DNA of 64,000 nucleotides from Limivivens faecihominis (GCF_020686945.1 NZ_JAJEPR010000015.1:1-64000), one strand, 5' to 3'; positions 50,278-59,776 are shown, counted from the stretch's first letter. A program made the numbers and translations. Notes: generated by a model from the letters alone, not told the origin.

Positions 50278-52371
50278 ATGTTGGTGAAAATGGGCAAATG
50301 GATAGCCAAACATAAGGTACTGATCTGCATCCTGGGTTTTCTGCTTATTATTCCCTCAGTGCTTGGAATTATAAAGACCAGGATCAATTACGATCTGCTG
50401 AGTTATCTGCCGGACACCCTGGAAACCGTAAGCGGCCAGGATATTCTGGTGGACGAATTTGGAATGGGCGCCTTCTCCATGGTCGTCGTGGAAGATATGG
50501 AGATGAAAGACGTACAGAAGCTGGAAGAACAGTTCAGCGAGGTGGAACATGTAAAAGATGTCCTCTGGTATGACGACGTGGCGGACATCACCCTTCCGGT
50601 GGAGATGATCCCGGAAAACTTACGAACGAGCTTCTTCAACGGAGATGCCACGATGATGCTGGTGCTTTTTGACAATACCACATCTTCCGACGATGCCATG
50701 GAGGCACTGACCGAGATGCGTAAGATGGTCGATAAACAGTGCTTCATCAGTGGTATGACAGGAATCGTTACCGATATCAAGAACCTGTGTATGCAGGAGC
50801 TGCCGATCTATGTAGCCATCGCAGCTGTTCTGGCACTTATCGTTCTGGAGATCACCGGAACCTCCATTGTGGTTCCCTTCATCTTCCTTCTCTGTATCGG
50901 AATTTCCATCCTTTATAATATGGGAAGCAACGTCTTTCTGGGAGAGATTTCCTACATCACGGAGGCTCTGGTAGCCGTCCTTCAGCTGGGCGTTACCATG
51001 GACTATTCGATCTTCCTTCTGGACAGCTACGAGGAGAACAAAAAGCGGTTCCCGGATGACAATAACCGGGCCATGGGTCACGCGATTGCAAACACCTTCA
51101 AGTCCATCACAGGAAGTTCTATCACGACGGTGGCCGGTTTCGCAGCTCTCTGTATGATGACCTTCGCCCTTGGTAAAAACCTCGGTATCGTTATGTCAAA
51201 GGGCGTTATCATCGGTGTGCTCTGCTGTGTTACCCTGCTTCCGGCCATGATCCTGATCTTTGACAAGCCGATCGAGAAGACCAGACACAAATCTCTCTTT
51301 AAGACAGAGAAGGTGGATAAGGTATCTGCCTTTATCACAAAGCATTACAAGATCTGGCTGGCAATTTTCTGTGTTATGCTGCTGCCGGCTATCTATGGAA
51401 ACAATCATACCGGTATTTACTACAACATCGCGAAGTCTCTTCCGGCGGATCTGGATTCCAACATCGCCAATGAGAAGCTGAGCGAGGACTTCGATATGAG
51501 CGTCATGCACATCATCATGATGGATAAAAACATGGATGGTACAGAAAAAGCCAAGATGCTTGATGAAGTGAAGAATGTAGACGGTGTGAAATGGACCATC
51601 GGTATTAACACCCTTCTGGGCGCTTCCGTTCCGGATTCCATGATCCCGGATAACTTAAAGAGCATGCTCCAGGGCGATCAGTACGAGCTGGCCTTCGTAA
51701 GTTCCAAGTACGAGTCAGCGACGGACGAGGTAAATGCCCAGATCGCCCAGATCAGTGACATTGTAAAGAAATATGACAGCAACGGAATGGTTATCGGTGA
51801 GGCTCCGCTGATGAAAGACCTGCAGGATGTAACGGATATCGACCTTCAGAATGTAAACATCGCTTCCATCGCAGCGATCTTTGTTATCATCCTGATCATC
51901 TTCAAATCCATCTCCCTGCCGGTGATCCTGGTAGCCGTTATCGAGTTCGCCATCGTTGTGAATATGGCCATTCCCTTCTATCAGGGTATCAGCCTTCCCT
52001 TCGTGGCCAGTATCGTTGTCGGTACCATTCAGCTGGGAGCAACCGTAGACTACGCAATTCTGATGACCAGCCGTTATCAGAAAGAGCGTCAGAGAGGAAA
52101 AGATAAGAAAGAAGCCGTTGCCATCGCGCATAAGACCAGCATGCTGTCCATCGTGACCAGCGGCTGCAGCTTCTTCGCCTGCACTTTCGGTATCTCCGTT
52201 TATTCACAGGTAGATATGATCGGTTCCATCTGTACCCTGCTTTCCAGAGGAGCCCTCATCAGTATGATCGTCGTAATCTTTGTCCTGCCGGCCATGTTCA
52301 TGCTCTTCGACAAGCTGATTGTCAAAACCTCCATCGGTTTCCTGGGCAAGAAAAAGAAAGCAGCCAACTAA
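50278..52371 (+). CDS. MMPL/RND-type membrane transporter
   Basis: 697 residues with two homologous halves, each with one N-terminal helix, an extracellular domain and a cluster of five helices, about 12 helices in all. The halves carry matching segments QLGVTMDYSIFLLDSYEEN (about 235-255) and QLGATVDYAILMTSRYQKE (about 580-600), whose aspartates are the likely proton-relay residues of this superfamily. It would export lipids or drugs across the single membrane. GAGGAGG precedes ATG 50278. The double operator indicates repression, perhaps relieved by the exported compound. Confidence 0.9.
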   Translation: MLVKMGKWIAKHKVLICILGFLLIIPSVLGIIKTRINYDLLSYLPDTLETVSGQDILVDEFGMGAFSMVVVEDMEMKDVQKLEEQFSEVEHVKDVLWYDDVADITLPVEMIPENLRTSFFNGDATMMLVLFDNTTSSDDAMEALTEMRKMVDKQCFISGMTGIVTDIKNLCMQELPIYVAIAAVLALIVLEITGTSIVVPFIFLLCIGISILYNMGSNVFLGEISYITEALVAVLQLGVTMDYSIFLLDSYEENKKRFPDDNNRAMGHAIANTFKSITGSSITTVAGFAALCMMTFALGKNLGIVMSKGVIIGVLCCVTLLPAMILIFDKPIEKTRHKSLFKTEKVDKVSAFITKHYKIWLAIFCVMLLPAIYGNNHTGIYYNIAKSLPADLDSNIANEKLSEDFDMSVMHIIMMDKNMDGTEKAKMLDEVKNVDGVKWTIGINTLLGASVPDSMIPDNLKSMLQGDQYELAFVSSKYESATDEVNAQIAQISDIVKKYDSNGMVIGEAPLMKDLQDVTDIDLQNVNIASIAAIFVIILIIFKSISLPVILVAVIEFAIVVNMAIPFYQGISLPFVASIVVGTIQLGATVDYAILMTSRYQKERQRGKDKKEAVAIAHKTSMLSIVTSGCSFFACTFGISVYSQVDMIGSICTLLSRGALISMIVVIFVLPAMFMLFDKLIVKTSIGFLGKKKKAAN

Positions 52372-52385
52372 AAACTGAGAAAAAG

Positions 52386-52417
52386 TACCGCGGAGAAAAG
52401 CTTCGCGGTATTTTTTT
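52386..52417 (+). terminator. Terminator of the MMPL gene
   Basis: TACCGCG at 52386-52392 pairs with CGCGGTA at 52404-52410, followed by seven T. Confidence 0.85.
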
Positions 52418-52428
52418 GACCTTAAACA

Positions 52429-52458
52429 TTGCTTTTTTTTCCATAAAGGGTTTATAAT
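52429..52458 (+). promoter_or_regulatory. Promoter of the homocysteine methyltransferase-like gene
   Basis: TTGCTT at 52429-52434 and TATAAT at 52453-52458, spacer 18. No S-adenosylmethionine or cobalamin riboswitch is recognisable in the 80-base leader. Confidence 0.75.
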
Positions 52459-52545
52459 AGGCACGTTAAGGCGGTTCCCAAATCTCACAGGCGGAAGTGG
52501 AAATGGTCTTCGCTGAAAAAGAACAGACAGAAAGGAACGAAAGAC

Positions 52546-53421
52546 ATGACAAGAGATGAATTTAAAGCCCTGACAGATAAGGGAGTGGTACTTCTGGATG
52601 GAGCGACAGGTTCCAATATGACCAAAGCGGGGATGCCCAAAGGAACCAGTACGGAGCTCTGGATCCTGGATCACCCGGAACCTCTCCAGGAGCTCCAGCG
52701 CGCCTATGTGGAGGCGGGAAGCCAGATCGTGTATGCGCCGACCTTTTGCTGCAACCCTTACAGCATGAAGAATTTCGGCAGGGAAAAAGATGTCTATGAG
52801 CTCAACGGCCGTCTCGTGGCCTTAAGCAAAGCGGCTGTGGGTGGAAAAGCCTATGTGGCGGGAGATATGACCACCACCGGAAAAATGATGGAGCCGAGAG
52901 GCGAGATGACTTTTGAAGAACTCTATGAGATCTACAGCGAGCAGGCCAAAGCCCTGGTGGAAGCAGGCGTGGATCTTTTCACCGTGGAGACCATGCTGGG
53001 TGTGGACGAGACCAGCGTGGCTCTGGATGCGATCCAGGCTGTCTGCGATCTTCCGATCATCTGCACGCTCTCCGTGGAAGCTGACGGCAGCGCCTATTAT
53101 AATGGAAACGCTGTGGAGGCTGTGGAGACCCTTCAGGGTATGGGAGCTTCCGCTGTGGGTGTGAACTGTTCGGTGGGACCGGATCAGCTGACGGCTGTCA
53201 TCGCTTCCATGAAGCAGGTGGCAGAGGTGCCTGTTGTGGCAAAACCCAACGCAGGCATGCCCTTTATCACGGAAACCGGAGAGGCTGTCTATGACATGGA
53301 CGCGGAGCGTTTTGCCCGCTGTATCGGTGATCTGATCAAGGCGGGAGCCGGCATTGTGGGCGGCTGCTGCGGCACGACTCCGGAATACATCCGGGCCGTA
53401 CATAAAATACTGGGAAGATAA
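52546..53421 (+). CDS. Homocysteine S-methyltransferase family protein
   Basis: 291-residue TIM-barrel methyltransferase domain like the N-terminal module of MetH or the stand-alone MmuM/BHMT enzymes. DGATGSNMTKAG marks the start. The zinc-binding cysteines are in GVNCSVGP and in GGCCGTTPEYI near the C-terminus. It uses homocysteine or another thiol as methyl acceptor; the methyl donor cannot be told. It lies 13 bases before the DUF5696 glycosidase and is probably co-transcribed, an unexplained pairing. AAAGGAACG precedes ATG 52546. Confidence 0.88.
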   Translation: MTRDEFKALTDKGVVLLDGATGSNMTKAGMPKGTSTELWILDHPEPLQELQRAYVEAGSQIVYAPTFCCNPYSMKNFGREKDVYELNGRLVALSKAAVGGKAYVAGDMTTTGKMMEPRGEMTFEELYEIYSEQAKALVEAGVDLFTVETMLGVDETSVALDAIQAVCDLPIICTLSVEADGSAYYNGNAVEAVETLQGMGASAVGVNCSVGPDQLTAVIASMKQVAEVPVVAKPNAGMPFITETGEAVYDMDAERFARCIGDLIKAGAGIVGGCCGTTPEYIRAVHKILGR

Positions 53422-53434
53422 AAGGAGATTGAAA

Positions 53435-55321
53435 ATGAAAATCGAAAGCACAAAAGGAGTCCTGTCCCTGGACGAGGCCACCTTATGTTTTAATGTAGAG
53501 GCGGAGGGAGAGAGCTGGAGCTGGGAAAAAGACTACCGGCCCTGTTTTCTCGCAGGAGAGGAAAAAGTGTTCTTTTCCGATGCGGCTTCGATCCGTCATG
53601 AGGCGGTAAAGAACGGCATTGGCAAGGGCATCCGGAGCAGCTATTCCGGTTTTACCATTGCAGGCGAGAAAAAAGAGCTGGCCTTTGAGACCTACGCCTG
53701 GATCGAGGAATGTACCGGAGATGTTTTCTTCGAGTGGGTGCCGATCAAAGAGAGCGGCGAGATCACAAAGCTTTTCTGGCCGGGCCCCATGGCTTTCGAG
53801 GAGAAGAGAGAGGACTGGTATACGCTGGTCAACGAACGCCAGGGCTATCTGATTCCCAATACCTGGGAAGTTCCGAGCCGCCCGCTGCATTTCAAGGGAC
53901 AGTTCTGCACTGCAGGCGGTTACATGTCCTGGTTTTCCCAGATTCGGGAGGGAAAAGGCTACATCGCCATCGCCCTCACGCCTTGGAATGGTTTCACTGA
54001 GCTGGAGCATCCGGCAGGAGGTCCCTACACCCATGTTTCTGTGAGCTGGGAGCCCAGCCTTGGAAAGATGGATTACCGCCGGATCATGAGATACAGCTTC
54101 CGGAAGGACTGCGACTATAATACCATGTGCAAGATCTACCGGAACTACATGTTTGAGAACGATCTGGCTGCTACCTTAAAGGAGAAGGCTGCCCGGATTC
54201 CTTCCGTGGATCGTCTCGTGGGCGCTTCCTTCGTCCATAAGGGCATCAAGACCAGCGTGAACCCGAAATCCGAGTTTTTCGATCCCGCAGCCCCGGAGAA
54301 AAACAACTCCCTCACACCTTTTGCCGTACGGGAAAAGGAGATGGAGGAGTTCCACGAGTTCGGAGTGGAGAAACTCTATTTCCATCTGGACGGCTGGGCA
54401 GAGCCGGGCTATGACAACAAGCATCCGGATTATCTGCCGGCCTGCGAGGAAGCCGGCGGCTGGGAGAAGATGAAATCTCTCTCCGATACCATGCAGCGTC
54501 TGGGCTACCTTTTCGGCATCCATGACCAGTACCGGGATTACTATAAGGACGCACCTTCCTTTGACGAGGATTACGCTGTCCGTCTCACCGACGGTTCCAT
54601 TCCGGAGCATGCCCGCTGGGCCGGCGGTCCCCAGTCCTACCTCTGCGCGACCCAGGCTCCTTACTATGTGAGAAGAAACTTCACCGAGATTAAAAATCAC
54701 GGCATTCATCTGGATGGCGCTTACCTCGATGTCTTTACCTGCAACGAAGGAGACGAGTGCGACAACCCGAGACACCGGATGAGCCGGAAAGAGTGCTATG
54801 AGAACCGGAAGAAATGCTTTGATTTACTGATTTCCAGAAACATTCTCCCGAGCTCCGAGGAGGCCTCCGACTGGGCCATGAAGAGCCTGGTATTCTGCCA
54901 TTATGCGCCCTATTCCTTTATGCTCCAGACACCGGGCACCGAGCAGATCGGCGTGAGCCTGCCACTCTTTAACCTGGTTTATCATGACTGTGTGATCGAG
55001 CCCTGGATGATGGAGAAGCTGAACGATACGGACGATTACATGCTCTATGCCCTCTTGAACGGCGGCGCTCCCTATCTTGTGAGAGACGGCGCTTACCCGA
55101 ACATCGACGGCGCTTTTGACGGCTATATACATCTGACTCCCGAGGAGACTGTGAAACGCTGCAAGATTGTCAGCGGTCTTCATGAGAAGGTGGCAAAAGA
55201 AGAGATGGTGAGCCACGAATTTGTAAACGGCGATTACAAGGTGCAGAGAACGACCTTTGCAGACGGCACGAAAGTAACCGTGGATCTTTGCAAAGGCACC
55301 TACGAGATCGAAGCGAAATAA
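53435..55321 (+). CDS. DUF5696-type putative glycoside hydrolase
   Basis: 628 residues without a signal peptide, so cytoplasmic. An N-terminal beta-sandwich (to about 260) precedes a TIM-barrel. The barrel carries HLDGAYLDVF with Asp427 and SSEEASDWA with Glu475/Glu476, candidate nucleophile and acid/base. It resembles DUF5696 proteins related to the GH101/GH129 type of alpha-N-acetylgalactosaminidase. The substrate is therefore possibly a mucin-derived sugar taken up by the cell; this is inference. ATG 53435 behind AAAGGAG is used; the frame is open earlier within the methyltransferase gene. Confidence 0.75.
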   Translation: MKIESTKGVLSLDEATLCFNVEAEGESWSWEKDYRPCFLAGEEKVFFSDAASIRHEAVKNGIGKGIRSSYSGFTIAGEKKELAFETYAWIEECTGDVFFEWVPIKESGEITKLFWPGPMAFEEKREDWYTLVNERQGYLIPNTWEVPSRPLHFKGQFCTAGGYMSWFSQIREGKGYIAIALTPWNGFTELEHPAGGPYTHVSVSWEPSLGKMDYRRIMRYSFRKDCDYNTMCKIYRNYMFENDLAATLKEKAARIPSVDRLVGASFVHKGIKTSVNPKSEFFDPAAPEKNNSLTPFAVREKEMEEFHEFGVEKLYFHLDGWAEPGYDNKHPDYLPACEEAGGWEKMKSLSDTMQRLGYLFGIHDQYRDYYKDAPSFDEDYAVRLTDGSIPEHARWAGGPQSYLCATQAPYYVRRNFTEIKNHGIHLDGAYLDVFTCNEGDECDNPRHRMSRKECYENRKKCFDLLISRNILPSSEEASDWAMKSLVFCHYAPYSFMLQTPGTEQIGVSLPLFNLVYHDCVIEPWMMEKLNDTDDYMLYALLNGGAPYLVRDGAYPNIDGAFDGYIHLTPEETVKRCKIVSGLHEKVAKEEMVSHEFVNGDYKVQRTTFADGTKVTVDLCKGTYEIEAK

Positions 55322-55325
55322 AAAG

Positions 55326-55372
55326 AAAAAAAGACAACCCGGATCTTCGTGCGGATCCGGGTTGTCTTTTTT
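55326..55372. terminator. Bidirectional terminator between the glycosidase and the DtxR/MntR gene
   Basis: GACAACCCGGATC at 55333-55345 and GATCCGGGTTGTC at 55354-55366 form a perfect 13-bp stem with A and T runs on both sides, serving the convergent genes. Confidence 0.9.
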
Positions 55373-55740
55373 CAGGCTTGGTTCTGGGTGATAAAGTTCT
55401 TGATAGCGGTAAAACTTTCCGTGCTCATAGTGTGTTCCATGCGGCAGGCATCTTCCACGGCGATTTTTTCATCTACGCCCAGGCTGATGAGCCACTGGGA
55501 AAGGACGGTATGACGTTCATACATGGTCTGAGCGATCTCCATTCCCTTTTCTGTCAGGGTGATATAACCGTCATCCATATGAATGTAACCATTTTCCCGA
55601 AGATTTTTCATAGCTACGCTGACGCTGGGCTTTGAGAAATCCAGGTAGTTGACGATGTCGATGGAACGCACATGGCCTTTCTGTTTTTGCAGGATCAGAA
55701 CGGACTCCAGATAGTTTTCAGCAGATTCTTGAATTTTCAA
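55372..55740 (-). CDS. DtxR/MntR-family metal-dependent repressor
   Basis: 122 residues: an N-terminal winged helix (ESAENYLESVLILQ, FSKPSVSVAMKNLRENGYI) and a dimerisation/metal domain with YERHTVL and DACRMEH. The Cys-x2-Glu-His arrangement in the last motif is the DtxR/IdeR pattern, whereas MntR has Glu at the cysteine position, so iron or manganese are both possible. There is no SH3-like third domain. A minus-strand promoter lies at 55808-55836. No metal transporter is adjacent. Confidence 0.88.
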   Translation of the reverse strand: MKIQESAENYLESVLILQKQKGHVRSIDIVNYLDFSKPSVSVAMKNLRENGYIHMDDGYITLTEKGMEIAQTMYERHTVLSQWLISLGVDEKIAVEDACRMEHTMSTESFTAIKNFITQNQA

Positions 55741-55807
55741 TCTTTCACACTCTCCTATTCAAAGGAAGCATAGAGCAGGAAACAGTCCCCCCTTACTTCT
55801 TTTTATT

Positions 55808-55836
55808 AGAATACCATGAAATGCCATAAAAAACAA
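55808..55836 (-). promoter_or_regulatory. Promoter of the DtxR/MntR gene
   Basis: On the minus strand TTGTTT (55836-55831) and TATTCT (55813-55808), spacer 17. Confidence 0.6.
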
Positions 55837-55923
55837 ATGAAAAAGTGAGAAATTTTGTTCAGTGAGGAGAAGGTTCGCAGCAGATGAGAAAACTTATCAG
55901 GAAAAAGAAAAACGCACTCTGCC

Positions 55924-55952
55924 TTGCCAAAAGAAGCAGGGTGATTTATACT
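55924..55952 (+). promoter_or_regulatory. Promoter of the CsoR-like gene
   Basis: TTGCCA at 55924-55929 and TATACT at 55947-55952, spacer 17. The start codon follows at 55982. Confidence 0.7.
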
Positions 55953-55981
55953 ATTCTAAAAATGCGTAAGAGGATAAAGAA

Positions 55982-56368
55982 ATGAATAATACAGAACACG
56001 AAAAACTTCATGCCCTGGGCCTGGCTCACAGTCATGAAGAAGGAGACCATGACCACGATCACGGGCACGGTCATTGCCATGGCCCCGGCGGCCATCATCA
56101 CGTTCATTCGGACGCGGAGAAAAAGGCGGTCCTGAACCGGCTTTCCCGGGCCATCGGGCATCTCCAGTCCATCAAGACCATGGTGGAGAACGACCGGGAC
56201 TGCAGTGAGGTGCTGATCCAGCTCGCGGCGGTGAAATCCGCGGTGAATAATACGGGTAAACTAGTCTTGAAGGAACACATTGCCCACTGTATCGTGGAAG
56301 CCATTGAAAATGGGGATGAAGAAAGCCTGCGGCAGCTGAATAAGGCCATCGATTCCTTTGTAAAATAG
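55982..56368 (+). CDS. CsoR/RcnR-family metal-sensing repressor with His-rich N-terminus
   Basis: 128 residues. The C-terminal 85 form the all-helical CsoR fold, with Cys74, His99 and Cys103 (DCSEVL and EHIAHC) matching the Cys-His-Cys copper ligand set of CsoR. The N-terminal 42 residues hold 14 histidines (for example HDHDHGHGHCHG), which may store or sense Ni, Co, Zn or Cu. No metal exporter is next to it; it is followed after 12 bases by an HD protein. Metal identity is uncertain because the core suggests copper while the tail resembles nickel/cobalt proteins. Confidence 0.88.
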   Translation: MNNTEHEKLHALGLAHSHEEGDHDHDHGHGHCHGPGGHHHVHSDAEKKAVLNRLSRAIGHLQSIKTMVENDRDCSEVLIQLAAVKSAVNNTGKLVLKEHIAHCIVEAIENGDEESLRQLNKAIDSFVK

Positions 56369-56380
56369 GAGGCGGCTTAT

Positions 56381-57565
56381 ATGAAGCTCAGTCTTTTTGA
56401 ACTTTTGTACGGTCTTTCGGAGGCTCTGGACCATGTGGAGAGTGAATGGCATCCGCTGCCGAAAGTCCATGCGAAAAAGACCGCCTATTTTGCGGTGCGG
56501 ATGGGCGAGTGTGCGGGTCTGAAAAAAGAGAAGCTTTACCAGCTGGCTCTGGCAGGGCTTTTTCATGACAGCGGAATTACGCGCTCCCAGGGCGGTCTCT
56601 GCCGGGAAAAAGAGGGGACGAAGGAAGAACTGAAGTTCCGGCTTCTGGCGGGAGAAGAGAATTTTATGCAGCTTCCGATTCGAAATCCGAAGCCCCATCT
56701 GGTCCTTTTTCACAGGGAAAGAGGGGACGGCAGCGGCGCTTTCGGAAGAAAAGCCGGGGAATATCCGCGGGAAGCAGGCTGGCTTCATCTGGCAGAGCGG
56801 GTCAGCCGGCTGGAGGCTGGCTGGGATGAGAAAACGCTAAGAAAAGAAGAGATAGAAAGAAAACTGCAGGAACTGAAAGGCAGAGTGCTGGATCCCGGAG
56901 CCGTGGAGCTCTTTTTCCGGGCGGAGCCGAGGCTGGAAGCAGGGGATCTTTTTATCAAGGAATATTTGAGAAAAATCCTTCCGGACGATCACAGGGAGTG
57001 GACGGAGGAAGAAGTGGGGAGATTCTCCTTACTCATGGCGCGGATCGTGGACGAGCGCTGCGGTCCTTCCTGCGTCCATTCCAGAGAGATCACCCGGAGG
57101 ATTCAGCTTCTGGCGGAATATTACCAGTATCCGGAAGTGATCCGGGAGAAGCTGTGCCTTGCCGGAGCGCTTCATGATCTGGGAAAACTGGTGATTCCGC
57201 TTGAGGTTTTAAATAAACCCGGAACTCTTTCTGAGCAGGAAGTGAAGGAGATGAGGAACCATGTCCTTTATACCTATTACATACTGAACCGGATTTCCGG
57301 TCTTCAGGAAATTACGATGTGGGCTTCCGCGCATCATGAGAAGCTCAACGGAAAAGGCTATCCCTTCCACCTTTCGGGAGAGCAACTTTTCTATCCGGCG
57401 CGGATGGTAGCCTGTGTGGATATCTATCAGGCTCTTCGGGAGCCGAGAGCCTATAAGGCGGAAAAATCCCACGAGAGCGCCGTTCAGATCATGAAAGAGA
57501 TGGCGCAGGCGGGAGAGATTGATCCCATGATCGTGGATGATCTGGAAAAATTATTTCGGAGGTAA
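56381..57565 (+). CDS. Tandem HD-domain protein, second domain HD-GYP-like
   Basis: 394 residues with two HD domains. The first (about 25-150) keeps His62-Asp63 but its later motif is degenerate (HRERGDGSGAF at 111-121). The second (about 230-385) is intact: His265-Asp266 (HDLGK), HHEKLNGKGYP (318-328) and ACVDIYQALREPRAYK. Such proteins may hydrolyse cyclic di-GMP or another nucleotide; the activity is not provable here. GGAGGCGG precedes the ATG. It ends four bases before topB. Paralogue in type of the single-domain protein at 21810. Confidence 0.82.
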   Translation: MKLSLFELLYGLSEALDHVESEWHPLPKVHAKKTAYFAVRMGECAGLKKEKLYQLALAGLFHDSGITRSQGGLCREKEGTKEELKFRLLAGEENFMQLPIRNPKPHLVLFHRERGDGSGAFGRKAGEYPREAGWLHLAERVSRLEAGWDEKTLRKEEIERKLQELKGRVLDPGAVELFFRAEPRLEAGDLFIKEYLRKILPDDHREWTEEEVGRFSLLMARIVDERCGPSCVHSREITRRIQLLAEYYQYPEVIREKLCLAGALHDLGKLVIPLEVLNKPGTLSEQEVKEMRNHVLYTYYILNRISGLQEITMWASAHHEKLNGKGYPFHLSGEQLFYPARMVACVDIYQALREPRAYKAEKSHESAVQIMKEMAQAGEIDPMIVDDLEKLFRR

Positions 57566-57568
57566 CTT

Positions 57569-59776
57569 ATGAAAGCATTGGTAATCGCAGAGAAACCTTC
57601 TGTGGCCCGGGATATTGCCCGGGTCCTTCACTGTGAAAAGAAACTGGACGGTGGAATGGAAGGACGGGACTACATTGTCACCTGGGCACTGGGCCATCTG
57701 GTGACGCTGGCAGACCCGGAAGCCTACGATAAGAAATATGTGAAATGGGAGATGGAGACTCTCCCGATGATGCCGGACAAAATGAAACTGGTGGTGATCC
57801 CTCAGACCGGCAAGCAGTTCCGGGCAGTGAAAGCCCTTCTTTTCCGGAAAGACGTCGGAAGCGTGGTCATCGCCACAGATGCAGGACGGGAGGGAGAGCT
57901 TGTAGCCCGCTGGATTCTGGAGATCACGGGCTGCCAGAAACCGATCAAGCGGCTCTGGATTTCTTCTGTGACGGATAAGGCCATCCGGGAGGGCTTCGAG
58001 CACCTTCGGGATGGCAGAGAGTATGATAACCTTTACCGGGCGGCAGCAGCCCGTGCGGAGGCCGACTGGCTCGTGGGTATCAACGCCACCCGGGCCCTGA
58101 CCTGCAAATACAACGCCCAGCTTTCCTGCGGCCGTGTCCAGACGCCGACGCTGGCGATGATCGCGAGAAGAGAGCAGGAGATCAAAGAGTTTGTGCCGAA
58201 GGAATATTTCGGCCTGACGCTGAAAGCCGCCGGTATCCGCTGGAGCTGGCAGGATAAGAAGAGCGGAAGCTACCGCACCTTTGATAAGGAACGGGCGGAA
58301 AAGCTGAAAAAAGAGCTCGAGGGAAAAGCCCTTACCGTGACCTCTGTGGAGAAGGTTTCCAAGAAGCAGAATGCTCCCGGTCTTTACGACCTCACGGAGC
58401 TTCAGCGGGATGCGAGCCGCCGTTTCGGCTATTCGGCCAAGGAGACTCTGAACATCATGCAGCGTCTCTATGAGAATCACAAGGTTCTCACCTATCCCCG
58501 GACGGATTCCCGCTATATCGGAAAAGATGTGGCGGAGACCTTAAAGGAGCGGTTGAAGGCCTGCGCGGTTGGCCCTTACCGGAAGCTCGCGGGAACTCTG
58601 GCCATGAAGCCGATCCACACGAACGCTTCCTTTGTGGATGACAAAAAAGTCAGCGACCACCATGCGATCATCCCGACGGAGCAGTTTGTGGACCTTTCCC
58701 ATATGACCAACGAGGAGCGGAAGATCTACGATCTCGTGGTACGCCGTTTTCTGGCGGTGCTGATGCCGCCCTTCACCTATGACGAGACCACGATGAAGGC
58801 CGAGGCCGGAGAGGGCATTTTCACGGCCCGGGGAAAAATCGTTCAGAGCCAGGGCTGGAAGGAAGCCTACGAGACGGAGGTCTTTTCCGGGGAGGACGAG
58901 GATGAGACTGCGGAAGAGCTTCCTAAGGAACAGAAGCTTCCCGAGCTGAAAAAAGGCGAGAAACTGAAAATTGAGAAAACGGAGCTCACCGCCGGAAAGA
59001 CGAAGCCGCCGGCCCGTTTTAACGAGGCGACCCTTCTCTCTGCGATGGAAAATCCGGTGAAATATATGGAATCCAGGGATAAGACCTACATCAGGACTCT
59101 GGGCGAGACCGGGGGCCTTGGTACGGTGGCCACCCGGGCGGACATCATCGACAAACTCTTCAAGAGCTTCCTGATGGAGAAAAAAGGAAAAGATATTTAC
59201 ATTACCTCCAAGGCCCGCCAGCTTCTGGGCCTGGTACCGGAGGATCTCAAAAAGCCCGAGCTTACGGCTTCCTGGGAGCTGAAGCTTGGAAAGATCGCCC
59301 GGGGAGAATTAAAGCAGGAAGCCTTTCTTTCCAGCATCCGGGGTTATACCGAGGAGCTGATCTCTGAGATCAAGACCGCCGACGGTGCCTTCCGCCACGA
59401 GAACATTACCGGCAAGAAATGCCCGCGCTGCGGCAAATTTCTTCTGGCAGTCAACGGAAAGAACAGTAAGCTTCTGGTCTGCCAGGACAGGGAGTGCGGC
59501 TACCGGGAGACCCTTTCCAGGACCACCAACGCCCGCTGCCCGAACTGCCACAAGAAGATGGAGATGATCGTAAAAGGGGAGGAGGAGACCTTTGTCTGCT
59601 CCACCTGCGGTTACAAGGAGAAGCTTTCCGCCTTCAAAAAGCGCCGGGAAAAAGAGGGCGCCGGAGTCAACAAACGGGACGTAGCCCGCTATTTGAATCA
59701 ACAGAAAAAAGAGGCGGAGGAGCCCATAAACAACGCCTTTGCGGCGGCGCTTTCAGGCCTTAAGCTGGATAAATAA
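57569..59776 (+). CDS. topB: DNA topoisomerase III (type IA)
   Basis: 735 residues: an N-terminal TOPRIM domain (LVIAEKPSVARDIARV, ATDAGREGELVAR), SCGRVQTPTL and the active-site Tyr309 in LTYPRTDSRY. The C-terminus adds two four-cysteine zinc ribbons (CPRCGKF with CQDRECGY, and CPNCHKKM with CSTCGYKE). It unlinks DNA strands in recombination and replication intermediates. Long type IA enzymes of this TopB branch are common in Firmicutes on mobile elements, but here it sits in a stable chromosomal context. GGAGG precedes ATG 57569. Confidence 0.94.
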   Translation: MKALVIAEKPSVARDIARVLHCEKKLDGGMEGRDYIVTWALGHLVTLADPEAYDKKYVKWEMETLPMMPDKMKLVVIPQTGKQFRAVKALLFRKDVGSVVIATDAGREGELVARWILEITGCQKPIKRLWISSVTDKAIREGFEHLRDGREYDNLYRAAAARAEADWLVGINATRALTCKYNAQLSCGRVQTPTLAMIARREQEIKEFVPKEYFGLTLKAAGIRWSWQDKKSGSYRTFDKERAEKLKKELEGKALTVTSVEKVSKKQNAPGLYDLTELQRDASRRFGYSAKETLNIMQRLYENHKVLTYPRTDSRYIGKDVAETLKERLKACAVGPYRKLAGTLAMKPIHTNASFVDDKKVSDHHAIIPTEQFVDLSHMTNEERKIYDLVVRRFLAVLMPPFTYDETTMKAEAGEGIFTARGKIVQSQGWKEAYETEVFSGEDEDETAEELPKEQKLPELKKGEKLKIEKTELTAGKTKPPARFNEATLLSAMENPVKYMESRDKTYIRTLGETGGLGTVATRADIIDKLFKSFLMEKKGKDIYITSKARQLLGLVPEDLKKPELTASWELKLGKIARGELKQEAFLSSIRGYTEELISEIKTADGAFRHENITGKKCPRCGKFLLAVNGKNSKLLVCQDRECGYRETLSRTTNARCPNCHKKMEMIVKGEEETFVCSTCGYKEKLSAFKKRREKEGAGVNKRDVARYLNQQKKEAEEPINNAFAAALSGLKLDK

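Noticed and set aside
52465..52545. S-adenosylmethionine or cobalamin riboswitch before the homocysteine methyltransferase-like gene
   Set aside because: The leader is only about 80 bases and lacks the known conserved motifs.
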